From Chryseomicrobium sp. FSL W7-1435 (lineage in GTDB: Bacteria > Bacillota > Bacilli > Bacillales_A > Planococcaceae), in assembly GCF_038595005.1 (NCBI RefSeq), contig NZ_CP151997.1:1240001-1304000 (forward strand): a DNA stretch of 64,000 nt, in the 5' to 3' direction. Shown here one piece after another: positions 36,651 to 45,706 of this stretch. Position 1 is the stretch's first letter, and the number at the start of each line of letters is the position of its first letter. Below the pieces are notes generated by a model. It had not been told where the DNA came from, searched no databases, and worked only from the letters and a program-made list of their open reading frames with translations. The position numbers and the translations under genes were made by a program.

Positions 36651-36984
36651 CCCTGCCTTTCATATGGTCCATATTATCCGTTCCAATTTCTTGGTACGTA
36701 CGGTAAGCAAGAACAAGTGCAAAAGCTGTTACACCAAATGCGATTACAATTGCAGTTAGTATCAAAGCTTGTGGGAGTGGATCTGCATAATCTGCAACGG
36801 TTACTCCTTCACCAACAACGGGAGGTTTGTTTCCTCCTAATCCACCCATTGTTAAAAGAAGAAGGTGAGTTCCATGACTCAATAAGCCTGTTCCGATGAT
36901 AATGCGCAATAAACTTTTTGAAAGAATCAAATAGGTTGCTGCACTGAATAAGAATCCGGCTATTATCGCCATCATGATTTCCAT
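36637..36984 (-). CDS. mrpC: MrpC, Na+/H+ antiporter subunit C
   Basis: A 115-residue NuoK-like subunit with three membrane segments; DPLPQALILTAIVIAFGVTA is the conserved block. It overlaps mrpB by one base and mrpD by 14. Confidence 0.94.
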   Translation of the reverse strand: MEIMMAIIAGFLFSAATYLILSKSLLRIIIGTGLLSHGTHLLLLTMGGLGGNKPPVVGEGVTVADYADPLPQALILTAIVIAFGVTAFALVLAYRTYQEIGTDNMDHMKGRGEID

Positions 36985-37406
36985 CAGTTGTCGCCTCCCA
37001 TCATTTCAATAATTGTAAGTGTTATTCCAACAACGACTAGGTATACCCCAATATCAAAAAATAGGGCAGTATGAATCGATGTCTCACCAAGTAAAGGAAT
37101 ATCAAAATAGTCGTACCAATGTGTGAAGAAAGGGACATTAAATACAATAGCTCCAGCTGCAGTTAAAACTGCAACAATCATACCAATAGCTGTCATGGCG
37201 AGATAATTGAAAGGAAGTACTTCCTTTACAGTTTTAAAATCATACGCAAGTAGAAGGAGTACAATCGCCGATGCCATCAGAAGGCCACCGACAAATCCTC
37301 CACCTGGCGTGTAGTGTCCTGCAAAGAAGATATGAATCGAGAACAGGAAGATAATGAAGAATGTGACGCGTGTGGTCGTCTGTAAAATTAAATCATTCGA
37401 CTTCAT
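36984..37406 (-). CDS. mrpB: MrpB, Na+/H+ antiporter subunit B
   Basis: A 140-residue membrane subunit; the HYTPGGGFVGGLLMASAIVL segment is diagnostic. It overlaps mrpA by 14 bases and mrpC by one. Confidence 0.94.
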   Translation of the reverse strand: MKSNDLILQTTTRVTFFIIFLFSIHIFFAGHYTPGGGFVGGLLMASAIVLLLLAYDFKTVKEVLPFNYLAMTAIGMIVAVLTAAGAIVFNVPFFTHWYDYFDIPLLGETSIHTALFFDIGVYLVVVGITLTIIEMMGGDN

Positions 37407-39825
37407 TTGTAACTGCTCCCTTCTTTTTCTTTTGCAGGCGAAGCTTGATCATGCTGATGATTCCAATTGAAGCAATCATCAATACGCCAATTTCAAAGAG
37501 TGTATCAAAACCACGGTAATCCACTAAAATTACGTTTACAATATTTCCGCCACCTGCTTCTGTGTAAACAGTCTCTTTGTAAAACTCAGAGATTGAAGTC
37601 AGTTGACGTTGAGAGTAAGCACTAATTCCGATTAATGTAACAGTTAATCCCACGGCAACAGAAATCAAAAAGTTTCCAAATCGGAAGCGGTTGTCTTCTT
37701 TGCCTTTGTAATACTTATCTAACTTTGGTAAGTGATAAAACGCTGTTAAGAACAGGGCTACCGAAATTGTTTCGATCACTAACTGTGTTAATGCTAAATC
37801 GGGTGCTTTAAAGATGACGTAAAACAGGGCAACTGTGTACCCAACGCTACCAAGTGCGATAACAGCTGTTAGACGTGACCAAGTAATCAAGATCGCCATC
37901 ACACTACCGATTAATATAATTGTTAACACAACTTCGAATAGACGAATAGGTGCAAGGTTATCAGTCGAAATGGCAAACCCACCTTGTGTGAACAGGGTAG
38001 TGATACCGAGAATAGCCATCCCAGCAAACATATAAACTAAATAATCACGAATAGAACCTGTCATAAAGCGGTCAGATAGAGCGCGGTTCCAGTTGAGCGA
38101 ACCATCCATTAACGTGTCATAGCCACGGTTTAGTGTGAACTTCTCAGGCCATTTCGAATAGATTGGTTGCCACTTCGGCAAGAACTTATAAAGCAAGAAT
38201 CCGACGACAACTACACCTACAGTCAACCATAAGGCAGGAGAATCCCAACCGTGCCAAGCTTTGATGTAAAAGTCAATGTCTGCAGCGGTTGTATAGGTAG
38301 TTGATTGAATCGCGGCTGTTGCAGGTTTCACGAGCCAATCACCAATGACATTTGGAATAAAGAACACGATGACTACTAGTGAAGCTAGAACAACTGGCGA
38401 AATCAGCATACCAATCGGTGCTTCGTGCGGTGCTTTCGGCAACTCTTCTTCTTTACGAGTTCCCATGAATGTATACCAAACAAAGTAGATACTATAGATA
38501 AACGTGAAGACGCTCGCAACCCAAGCCACAAGGGGCACTAAATAGGCGATAGTCATCATAGTGACATCTGCTTCAAGAAGACTGAGTACAGCCTCTAGGA
38601 ACATTTCTTTACTTAAGAATCCATTGAATGGGGGAAGACCCGCCATCGATAGGCTGCCGATCATAGCGACTGTAAACGTAACGGGCATTAAACTCATCAA
38701 GCCGCCAAGTTTTCTTATATCACGCGTACCCGTTTCATGGTCCACAATACCAGCCACCATAAAGAGACTTCCTTTAAAAGTAGCATGGTTAAAGAGGTGG
38801 AAAATTGCTGCGAATGTTGCAAACGTGAAGGTTTCGACTGCGCTACCTGTAACGAGGTAGGCAAATCCACCAAGGCCTAAAAGCGACATGATCAAACCTA
38901 GTTGACTGACAGTTGAAAAGGCAAGAATCCCTTTTAAATCTGTTTGTTTAACCGCAAAGAATGAACCCCAGAACAAGGTTAGAAGACCAATCCCTGTGAC
39001 GAGCCAAACCCAAACTTCCGAAAAAGCAAATACCGGTGTAAAACGAGCCACTAGATAAAGGCCAGCTTTTACCATGGTAGCCGAGTGGAGGTAGGCGCTG
39101 ACAGGTGTCGGAGCTTCCATTGCATCTGGAAGCCAGATGTAGAACGGGAATTGAGCAGATTTTGTAAATGCTCCAAGTAAGACCAGGACGATAGCCACTG
39201 TGAAGAGTGGGGCATCTACGATTGTATCCACTTGAGCGATTGTTTCTCGAATCGAATAAGTTCCTGTCAAAACATAAAGAATGAGGAAACCTACAAGCAT
39301 CATTAAGCCGCCAGTGACTGTAATCATCATGGACTTTAATGCGCCAAAACGAGAGGCATCTTTTTTATACCAATAAGCAATTAATAAGAAGGAAGAAATC
39401 GAAGTTAATTCCCAAAAGAAATAAAGAGCAATGGTATGGTCAAATTGAACAACACCTAGCATAGCGCTCATAAACATCAATAAGTAGACATAAAAATTAC
39501 CGAGCTTCTCTTTGGTCTTGTCTAAGTAGAAGATCGAGTAGAGGACTACGAGCGAGCCGATACCAGTAATCAATAATGAGAACAGGAGACTCAGGCCGTC
39601 AATATGAATGTCAAAATTGAAGTCGAGGGAAGGCACCCACGAGACACTTGCTAATTGAGCTTCTCCTTGTTGAATAGGAGATAAAAAGCGCAAGTAAAAC
39701 AGGAAAAGCAGAACTGGTGCTAGTAATACAAACCAGCCCGTATGTATCGATTTAATCGATCTATATGCAAACGGTATAACTACGGCAAGAAAAATTGGTA
39801 ATAGAATTGCCATAAAAAGCAGCAT
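37393..39825 (-). CDS. mrpA: MrpA, Na+/H+ antiporter subunit A
   Basis: An 810-residue subunit, normal length for the family, with a NuoL-like N-terminal part (FFWELTSISSFLLIAYWY, then LPDAMEAPTPVSAYLHSATMVKAG) and a C-terminal extension containing KAPDLALTQLVIETISVALFLTAF that resembles NuoJ. It is first in the seven-gene operon that exports Na+ for H+ and supports pH and salt tolerance. AAAGGGGA precedes the ATG. The sequence upstream is a 950-base repeat region; I see only a weak TATACT-type promoter near 39885. Confidence 0.96.
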   Translation of the reverse strand: MLLFMAILLPIFLAVVIPFAYRSIKSIHTGWFVLLAPVLLFLFYLRFLSPIQQGEAQLASVSWVPSLDFNFDIHIDGLSLLFSLLITGIGSLVVLYSIFYLDKTKEKLGNFYVYLLMFMSAMLGVVQFDHTIALYFFWELTSISSFLLIAYWYKKDASRFGALKSMMITVTGGLMMLVGFLILYVLTGTYSIRETIAQVDTIVDAPLFTVAIVLVLLGAFTKSAQFPFYIWLPDAMEAPTPVSAYLHSATMVKAGLYLVARFTPVFAFSEVWVWLVTGIGLLTLFWGSFFAVKQTDLKGILAFSTVSQLGLIMSLLGLGGFAYLVTGSAVETFTFATFAAIFHLFNHATFKGSLFMVAGIVDHETGTRDIRKLGGLMSLMPVTFTVAMIGSLSMAGLPPFNGFLSKEMFLEAVLSLLEADVTMMTIAYLVPLVAWVASVFTFIYSIYFVWYTFMGTRKEEELPKAPHEAPIGMLISPVVLASLVVIVFFIPNVIGDWLVKPATAAIQSTTYTTAADIDFYIKAWHGWDSPALWLTVGVVVVGFLLYKFLPKWQPIYSKWPEKFTLNRGYDTLMDGSLNWNRALSDRFMTGSIRDYLVYMFAGMAILGITTLFTQGGFAISTDNLAPIRLFEVVLTIILIGSVMAILITWSRLTAVIALGSVGYTVALFYVIFKAPDLALTQLVIETISVALFLTAFYHLPKLDKYYKGKEDNRFRFGNFLISVAVGLTVTLIGISAYSQRQLTSISEFYKETVYTEAGGGNIVNVILVDYRGFDTLFEIGVLMIASIGIISMIKLRLQKKKKGAVTNEVE

Positions 39826-39989
39826 AAAGAGTCCCCTTTCTTAGTTAGAGTGATAGAAAAGTAATGCACCCTAGTTAAAAGTATAACGTACTCAGGGGGT
39901 AATTGCACATGTCAGAACCTAGTAGTGAAGCGACTTTAAAGGCTTATATATATGAAGAAAGCAAAAAATGCAAAAAAAACGACCCAAAA

Positions 39990-40095
39990 ATAAAAACAGC
40001 AGTTTCTCTAGATTGAATTCTAAAGAATCTGCTGCTTCGTGTATATGGAGTTCCGTTCCGGGGCTGCGTTCCGTGGGCGCGTTGTGTTTACAGCT
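39990..40095 (-). repeat. Dispersed repeat copy 2, right half
   Basis: Read on the minus strand: CGCGCCCACGGAACGCAGCC, CGGAACGGAACTC, then a hairpin AGCAGATTCTTTAG / CTAGAGAAACTGCT and a T-rich tail. This matches the right half of copy 1. The left half of the same element is at 40348-40395, separated by two 125-bp units. Confidence 0.75.
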
Positions 40096-40097
40096 CA

Positions 40098-40347
40098 ATG
40101 GAATCGAGTTGCGAACGTCATAAAGACGCTCCAAAAGCAGTCGCACCAACCGAGGCTTAGAGCGCCTCACTTGGCACGCCTGATTTTCTCGGACTTTCTA
40201 GCATGACGTCCTCCACATCTAAATATAATCAAGTTGCGAACGTCATAAAGACGCTCCAAAAGCAGTCGCACCAACCGAGGCTTAGAGCGCCTCACTTGGC
40301 ACGCCTGATTTTCTCGGACTTTCTAGCATGACGTCCTCCACATCTAA
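40098..40347. repeat. 125-bp palindromic tandem repeat, array A (2 units)
   Basis: Two units of exactly 125 bases, with GCGAACGTC at 40111 and 40236 and CTCCACATCTAA ending near 40222 and 40347. The units are almost identical. Each unit is itself a long imperfect inverted repeat: GAACGTCA pairs with TGACGTCC, CTCCAAAAGCAG with the CTGATTTTCTCGG side, and GAGGC with GCCTC at the tip. No spacers separate units, so it is not CRISPR. Confidence 0.9.
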
Positions 40348-40395
40348 GAGGGGTCTCACATTCCGACTTTTGATCCCACTGGAGTCAACCCCTAC
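40348..40395 (-). repeat. Dispersed repeat copy 2, left half
   Basis: On the minus strand GGGGTTGACTCCAGTGGGAT, AAAAGTCGGAATGTGAGAC. It matches the left half of copies 1 and 3 and stops exactly where array A begins. Confidence 0.75.
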
Positions 40396-40486
40396 ACTCC
40401 ACTCCACTTTCTAACTTGTTTAGCTCCAATACTATATTTTGTCCCACCCTCTGCTTTTCTTGTATATTGAGTTCTGTTTCGAGGTT

Positions 40487-40777
40487 TATTTCCTCGGAGT
40501 TTCTTGCATGACGTTCTCCACATCTAAATGGAATCAAGTTGCGAACGTCAGAAACACGCTCCAAAATCAGTCGCACCAACCGAGGCAAAGAGCGCCTCAC
40601 TTGGCACCACTGATTTCCTCGGAGTTTCTTGCGTGACGTTCTCCACATCTAAATGGAATCAAGTTGCGAACGTCAGAAACACGCTCCAAAATCAGTCGCA
40701 ACAACCGAGGCAAAGAGCGCCTCACTTGGCACGCCTGATTTCCTCGGAGTTTCTTGCGTGACGTTCTCCACATCTAA
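40487..40777. repeat. 125-bp palindromic tandem repeat, array B (2.3 units)
   Basis: A 41-base partial unit (to 40527) is followed by two full units with GCGAACGTCA at 40541 and 40666, period 125, each ending CTCCACATCTAA (40652, 40777). Sequence differs from array A at about one base in seven. Where the bases differ, both arms often still pair. The last unit ends 3 bases before the stop codon of the MFS gene. It is preceded by a degenerate copy of the dispersed-repeat right half (GTATATTGAGTTCTGTTTCG). Confidence 0.9.
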
Positions 40778-40780
40778 GAG

Positions 40781-42013
40781 TTAAGTCGCTTTCATATGAA
40801 GTTCTTCTTCAAGCAATACTTCTTCAAAATCTTGTTGAGGAGCCTTCCTCACGTAGGCGAGAACGATAAGTGCTACAACGAATAATGCTCCTGTGACAAC
40901 GAACACGGTAGAGATGCCGACCCATCCAGCAACAACACCGCCAAATATAGGACCGATGATGTTCCCTAAGAACCGAGCACTCGTATTGTATCCCATCAAT
41001 TCCCCCTGAACTTCTACTGGCGCTTCTCTGCGAATGATTGCCGTTGTAATTGGTACCAGTCCACCCGCCGCGATTCCGAATAAGAAGCGAAGAACAACAA
41101 GCTGCCATAGGGAAGTGACGAAGGCTTGAGGGACAATAAAGAGAACACTTAAAGCTAACAAAATGACTAATATTCGTTCATAGCCATAACTGTCTCCAAA
41201 TTTTCCCCAGGCTCTTGTAAACAGAAGGTTACCGACACCTGCAGCACTAAAGGCTAAACCAGCTAGGAAGGCGATATTCGCTGCGTGCGTTAACTCGCCC
41301 ACATAAAGTGACAGCAACGGCTGGACGCTGAACAACCCGATTTGTATCAAAGTTGTAATGACAAGAACGTTCCAGATCAAGCGGTGATGCAGGATGCCCG
41401 CCATAACGGTTTTCCGTGAATAGGAATGAGCGTTCTTTTCTTTAACGATTTTATCTTCGCGTAAAAATAACAACACGATCAGTGCCGATAGCGTAACAGC
41501 CACCGCGGCGATAATAAACGTATAAGAGAAGCCGAATGTGTCTGCCAAAAGTCCGCCGAGCACTGGACCAAATAGAGTCCCTGCAACACTACCCATTTGT
41601 AAGGTACCAAGAGTCTTACCCGCCACTTCTTTTGGTGTTTGGCTACTAATGAAAGCAAGAGAGGTTGGGATAAATCCTGTTACGACTCCCATAAATAATC
41701 GCAAAACAAAAAAGGCCTCCACTGATTGGACGAATCCCATCAATAGGACAGAAAGTGCAATCCCGAATCCATTTAGCACTAGGATGGGCTTATAACCATA
41801 TTTATCCGCAATGCGTCCCCAAATTGGTGACATCAGAAATGCGGTGACAAAGGTAGCTGCAAACACTAGTCCTGACCATTTTTGGACATAAGCATCTGAA
41901 AATTCACCAAACGTATCAATGTATAAGGCAAGGAAGGGCATGATCATCGTCATCGTACTGGCGACTAAAAAGTTGGTGCCCCACATAATTTGAAAATTTT
42001 TCTTTGAGTGCAT
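40781..42013 (-). CDS. MFS multidrug-type efflux transporter
   Basis: A 410-residue major facilitator with twelve predicted membrane segments. The loop 2-3 motif is GRIADKYGYKPILV and the drug-efflux motif C-like region is GVVTGFIPTSLAFISSQTP and GKTLGTLQMGSVAGTLFGPVLGG. These mark the drug:H+ antiporter-1 (MdtG/Bmr-like) group. The substrate is unknown. ATG at 42013 follows AGAAGGGA. Its stop codon abuts the 125-bp repeat array. Confidence 0.88.
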   Translation of the reverse strand: MHSKKNFQIMWGTNFLVASTMTMIMPFLALYIDTFGEFSDAYVQKWSGLVFAATFVTAFLMSPIWGRIADKYGYKPILVLNGFGIALSVLLMGFVQSVEAFFVLRLFMGVVTGFIPTSLAFISSQTPKEVAGKTLGTLQMGSVAGTLFGPVLGGLLADTFGFSYTFIIAAVAVTLSALIVLLFLREDKIVKEKNAHSYSRKTVMAGILHHRLIWNVLVITTLIQIGLFSVQPLLSLYVGELTHAANIAFLAGLAFSAAGVGNLLFTRAWGKFGDSYGYERILVILLALSVLFIVPQAFVTSLWQLVVLRFLFGIAAGGLVPITTAIIRREAPVEVQGELMGYNTSARFLGNIIGPIFGGVVAGWVGISTVFVVTGALFVVALIVLAYVRKAPQQDFEEVLLEEELHMKAT

Positions 42014-42160
42014 TGTATCCCTTCTTTCTATGCATCTCAGCATTTCTATTATAGAACATTTCGTGAGGCGAATGAAGGGTTGTGCTCAAAAATTTTATCC
42101 CTGTTCTAAGTGTGTGTTACAATGGATGCGAATAAACCGATATAGAAAGAAGATGACTCT

Positions 42161-42364
42161 GTGTTTGAATTGCTATTTCTCTATCTCTATTTCCCGGAAG
42201 ATAAAACAGAATATATACCAGTAGTCTTGCAATTGATCGGAGTTTTGATCCTTGCAGCACTTGTCATACGATGGCTATTGAAACGTTCCGCTATTGAGGC
42301 CGAAGAAGCCCGTCAATTAGAAGAGCGTTTAAAAGCAGAAAAAGAGCAGGAACAGTCCAATTAG
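42161..42364 (+). CDS. Small membrane protein with coiled C-terminus, 67 aa
   Basis: GTG start at 42161 after GAAAGAAGATGA. One membrane segment at about residues 20-43 (VVLQLIGVLILAALVIRWLL) is followed by a Glu/Lys/Gln-rich helix. I do not recognise it. Its 3' end forms part of the following terminator. Confidence 0.6.
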   Translation: MFELLFLYLYFPEDKTEYIPVVLQLIGVLILAALVIRWLLKRSAIEAEEARQLEERLKAEKEQEQSN

Positions 42365-42386
42365 TGGACTGCCTGCTCTTTTTTTC
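42341..42386. terminator. Bidirectional terminator between the 67-aa gene and patB
   Basis: AGAGCAGG(AA)CAGTCCA / TGGACTGCCTGCTCT with loop ATTAG and seven T. The 5' arm lies in the last codons of the plus-strand gene. Confidence 0.9.
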
Positions 42387-43567
42387 TATTTAGTAAGAGT
42401 TTTAGAGGCTTGAATAAATCGCTCAACGCCATCTTTCACAGTGTCAAGTGGACAGGCGATATTCATACGTAAAAATCCATCGCCCTCGGGACCATATTTT
42501 GTACCAGGCTCAAGTGCCAATTTACCCTCGTGCAGCAGTGCATGCATCATATCTTTTTCTGTTACATTCAAGGCACGGTAATCAATCCACAGTAAATAGG
42601 TCGCTTCTGGTTTTAGTACCACAATGCCTGGAATTTCAGATGATAAGTGTTTTATGACATAGTTTGTATTCTCTTCTAGTTGAGTCATCAACTCAGCTAC
42701 CCAAGGCGAGCCGTCCTGATAAGCAGCTTTCATAGCCGTCGCCCCTAATACCGTCATCCCCATATGCGCAGCGTTCGTGGCAGTTTCTTTTAATTTCTCA
42801 CGCTTCTTGTCATCAGTTACAATCAAATAAGCAGCTTGTAATCCAGCAAGATTAAAGGTTTTTGTTGGAGCCATACATGTAATGATATGGTCTGTGTGAT
42901 CGGCTACTGAGAGAGCCATCGTGTGTGTGAACGGTTCAAAAACTAGATCCGCATGAATCTCATCTGAAATGAGTAATACGCCATGCTGGTGACACAAATC
43001 AGCAATTCGTTTCACATCTTCTCGAGACCACACTTTCCCACCAGGGTTATGTGGATTACAAAAGATAAATGCGGCGATGTTCTCTTGAAGTGCTTGTTCA
43101 AAGGCGTCGAAGTCAAGACTGTAGTGACCCTCGTCTTCAGTTAGGCTGAAAGTGACTACTTCACGGTTTAGATTTGCTGGTGTGCTTCGAAAGGGTGGAT
43201 AGACTGGGCCGTGTACTAAAACGCGGTCCCCTGGCGCTGTAAATGCCTGGAGGGCAAGTGCCATCGAAGGGATGACTCCAGATTCATAGAGTAACCAATC
43301 TTTATCGATAGTTGTTTGGTGTTTGGTAGCCAGCCAATCTACTACTGCTTGCGTCACAGATTGTCCTGGATAGGAATAACCAAAAACACCGCTTTGAATA
43401 CGTTTAATAAGAGCTTCTTCTACAAAGGGAGGGAGAGCAAAGTCCATGTCGGCTACCCACATCGGTAAAATTTCCTCACCATGTTGTACGGAATAAATCT
43501 CATTTAACCAATCCCATTTGATAGAGTCTGTGTTGCGGCGTGTATGTACTGTAGTAAAATCATACAT
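42386..43567 (-). CDS. patB: PatB/MalY-type PLP-dependent cystathionine beta-lyase
   Basis: A 393-residue fold type I aminotransferase-class enzyme. ILPMWVADMDFALPPFV and the PLP lysine in MAPTKTFNLAGLQAAY identify the MalY/PatB group of C-S lyases that cleave cystathionine or cysteine conjugates. FCNPHNPGGKVW is the cofactor phosphate region. ATG at 43567 follows AAGGAG; a longer form begins at 43585. It is divergent from the yugE-like gene. Confidence 0.9.
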   Translation of the reverse strand: MYDFTTVHTRRNTDSIKWDWLNEIYSVQHGEEILPMWVADMDFALPPFVEEALIKRIQSGVFGYSYPGQSVTQAVVDWLATKHQTTIDKDWLLYESGVIPSMALALQAFTAPGDRVLVHGPVYPPFRSTPANLNREVVTFSLTEDEGHYSLDFDAFEQALQENIAAFIFCNPHNPGGKVWSREDVKRIADLCHQHGVLLISDEIHADLVFEPFTHTMALSVADHTDHIITCMAPTKTFNLAGLQAAYLIVTDDKKREKLKETATNAAHMGMTVLGATAMKAAYQDGSPWVAELMTQLEENTNYVIKHLSSEIPGIVVLKPEATYLLWIDYRALNVTEKDMMHALLHEGKLALEPGTKYGPEGDGFLRMNIACPLDTVKDGVERFIQASKTLTK

Positions 43568-43602
43568 GGGCAATTCTCCTTCCATTTTGACTGTTCTATG
43601 CT

Positions 43603-43631
43603 ATTATATAGCAGACTACTTAGGAAATTAA
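43603..43631 (-). promoter_or_regulatory. Promoter of patB
   Basis: On the minus strand TTAATT, a 17-base spacer and a consensus TATAAT. It lies within the 73-base divergent region and touches the ribosome site of the opposing gene. Confidence 0.5.
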
Positions 43632-43640
43632 GGTGAAACT

Positions 43641-43901
43641 ATGCATCAAATTGATATGAATAAACAAGCAGTCCGCATTCTTGGAGAATGGGATCCTTTT
43701 CAAATAGGTGCAGATCTTTATGCAGCTGAAGCAGCAGACGTCGTTGCCTTTTTACAAGGTGCCATTCATCCATCTGACGTCGCGCATCATATACAAATGG
43801 TTTATGAACACTCTTTTGAAGAATGGATTCCCCTTGAGAAGTGCGTGGAAATCTCTTATAAATTAATCGCATTAAAACTTTCTGTTACCTGTAGTATTTA
43901 A
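43641..43901 (+). CDS. yugE: DUF1871 (YugE-like) protein
   Basis: An 86-residue cytosolic protein of the DUF1871 family: LGEWDPFQIGADLYAAEAADVVAFL. It corresponds to YugE, which neighbours patB in B. subtilis. Function is unknown. AAGGTG precedes the ATG. Confidence 0.8.
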   Translation: MHQIDMNKQAVRILGEWDPFQIGADLYAAEAADVVAFLQGAIHPSDVAHHIQMVYEHSFEEWIPLEKCVEISYKLIALKLSVTCSI

Positions 43902-43939
43902 TAAAAATCCCTGTGGAAATTTCCACAGGGATTTTTTTA
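43902..43939. terminator. Bidirectional terminator
   Basis: Perfect palindrome AAAAATCCCTGTGGAAA / TTTCCACAGGGATTTTT between convergent genes. Confidence 0.93.
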
Positions 43940-44152
43940 TGCAGGTGTAAGCCCGTCCAATAAATTGGACGCAGGAACTTCTAAAGCATTAGAAAGCTTC
44001 AAAAGTGTTTGGGTAGATGGTTTTTCAACACCAGACTCATAGGCCTGTAATTTGGCAACACCAATACGTACTTTTAAGGATAGGTCTTCTAACGACATGT
44101 TACGCTCTTGGCGCAGTCGTTGCAATTGATTGGCTAATTCTACATTCATCAT
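43937..44152 (-). CDS. XRE-family helix-turn-helix regulator, 71 aa
   Basis: A single HTH_3 domain: LQRLRQERNMSLEDLSLKVR, then IGVAKLQAYESGVEKPSTQTLLKLSNALEV. There is no sensor domain. ATG at 44152 (or 44149) follows AAAGGATG. Its target is unknown. It is transcribed away from the NSS transporter gene, which lies upstream on the same strand. Confidence 0.85.
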   Translation of the reverse strand: MMNVELANQLQRLRQERNMSLEDLSLKVRIGVAKLQAYESGVEKPSTQTLLKLSNALEVPASNLLDGLTPA

Positions 44153-44175
44153 TGCCACATCCTTTCTACATATAT

Positions 44176-44204
44176 AGTATGTTACCATAATTACAAATGC
44201 GCAA
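44176..44204 (-). promoter_or_regulatory. Candidate promoter of the XRE regulator gene
   Basis: On the minus strand TTGCGC, a 17-base spacer and CATACT (an overlapping TACTAT would give 19), 24 bases before the ATG. Confidence 0.4.
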
Positions 44205-44240
44205 TAGTCAGAAAACGTGACGAAATGAGTACAATTGTTA

Positions 44241-45569
44241 CTACAGAGCTTCCAAGATTTGCCGAATTAAAATAATTGTTATCATTACAGGTGCTAAGTA
44301 ACGTACCAAGGAATGCCAAACCGTATACGCCACTGGCGACAAGTTCAGTTCTTCTTGAGTTGCTTGCTTACTCATAGCGTAACCTGCAAATAAGGAGATG
44401 AATAAAGCACCAAGTGGAAGCCCGAAATTATTTACCAAGTAATCTGCATTATCAAAGAAGGTTCTTCCTGCAATTGTCCAGTCAGCTAACACGCCGAAGG
44501 AAAGGGCACTTGGAATACCGAAAATGAAAATGAAGATTCCCATAAGAATAGCTGCTCGGCGTCGACGATCATATTTCGATTTGATAGCGATAGATACAGT
44601 AATTTCTAACATGCTAATTGATGAAGTCAGCGTTGCAAACAACATCAAAATAAAGAACAGCAACATGAAAAGAGAACCGAATGCTAACTCCCCAAAGACT
44701 GCAGGGAGAATAATGAACACAAGACCAGGTCCCTCATTTGGTGAATAGCCTAGCGCAAATACTGCCGGGAAAATCACAAGTCCTGCTAACAGAGAAATAA
44801 AGATATTCATGCCTGCCACGCTTGTTGCAGACTGCGTCAAGTTTGTTTCTTTTGATAAGTAGGAAGCATACGTGATCATCCCCGCGACACCCACACTTAA
44901 AGAAAAGAAGGCTTGACCAAGAGCCATAAGTGCGATTTCCCAAGTTACAGCACTCCAGTCGGGAACGAGTAAGAATTGAACACCTTCCATAGCCCCTTCA
45001 AGAGTTAAAGAACGAACAGCCAGTAGGATAAAGAAAACAAACAGAGCAGGCATCATCCATTTGCTAGCTCGTTCAATCCCGCCTTTAATTCCTCCAGATA
45101 CAATCCAAATAGTGAGCACCATAAAAATAGCTTGTGCAAAAATGGCTTGCCACGGATTGGCAATCATCGAACCGAATGTTGCTTCGTAATCAATTGAAGC
45201 GGTTGTAACAAGTTGTTTCACTGAAATCCACAAGTAGGTGATAATCCATCCACCTACTACTGAATAGAACGATAAGATGACAAACGAAAACACAAAACCT
45301 GCTCGGCCAATCCAAGCCCATGCTTTTGTGTCACTTAGACGCTTAAAACTCGTCACGGCATCTGCTTGCCCGCGTCGACCAATAATAAACTCTGCGAGTA
45401 AAATAGGTAACCCGATAAGAAGCGTTGCTAGTATGAATAGCAGCACAAATGCACCGCCCCCATTAGTTCCTGCCATATAAGGAAACTTCCAAATTGCACC
45501 TAAGCCGATTGCCGACCCAGCTGCAGCTAATATAAATCCAATCTTTGAACCAAATGAATCTCGTTTCAT
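44241..45569 (-). CDS. Sodium-dependent transporter, NSS/SNF family
   Basis: A 442-residue transporter with 11-12 membrane segments. SKIGFILAAAGSAIGLGAIWKFPYMAG (TM1, the Na+ and substrate site) is split here as SKIGFILAAAGSAIGLGAIW and KFPYMAGTNGGGAF. These are the hallmark of LeuT-like bacterial neurotransmitter:sodium symporters. An amino acid is the likely substrate. ATG at 45569 follows GAAGGTGG. It is divergent from the ECF sigma gene. Confidence 0.92.
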   Translation of the reverse strand: MKRDSFGSKIGFILAAAGSAIGLGAIWKFPYMAGTNGGGAFVLLFILATLLIGLPILLAEFIIGRRGQADAVTSFKRLSDTKAWAWIGRAGFVFSFVILSFYSVVGGWIITYLWISVKQLVTTASIDYEATFGSMIANPWQAIFAQAIFMVLTIWIVSGGIKGGIERASKWMMPALFVFFILLAVRSLTLEGAMEGVQFLLVPDWSAVTWEIALMALGQAFFSLSVGVAGMITYASYLSKETNLTQSATSVAGMNIFISLLAGLVIFPAVFALGYSPNEGPGLVFIILPAVFGELAFGSLFMLLFFILMLFATLTSSISMLEITVSIAIKSKYDRRRRAAILMGIFIFIFGIPSALSFGVLADWTIAGRTFFDNADYLVNNFGLPLGALFISLFAGYAMSKQATQEELNLSPVAYTVWHSLVRYLAPVMITIILIRQILEAL

Positions 45570-45654
45570 CAAATAACCACCTTCAAGACTAATTGCCTAA
45601 TTGTATACGAAAAGAGTTGAAAAACAAAGTAAAAATAAATACTCTGCCGATTTC

Positions 45655-45681
45655 TGTAACTTTTGTCAAATTACTTTCGTA
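45655..45681 (+). promoter_or_regulatory. Candidate ECF-type autoregulatory promoter
   Basis: TGTAAC, 17 bases and CGTA upstream of the sigma gene match the SigW-like pattern TGAAAC-N16-CGTA except one base and one spacer position. No good sigma-A promoter is seen in the same gap. Confidence 0.5.
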
Positions 45682-45706
45682 TCATACACAGCAAGGGGGG
45701 AACCAA

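Noticed and set aside
40439-40761. Overlapping short ORFs in the repeat arrays encoding similar peptides (SKWNQVANVRNTLQNQ)
   Set aside because: They arise only because the 125-bp unit recurs; there are no ribosome sites, and the DNA is better explained by its hairpin structure.
40098-40777. Possible CRISPR array
   Set aside because: The repeated units are directly adjacent, 125 bases long, with no unique spacers and no cas genes nearby.
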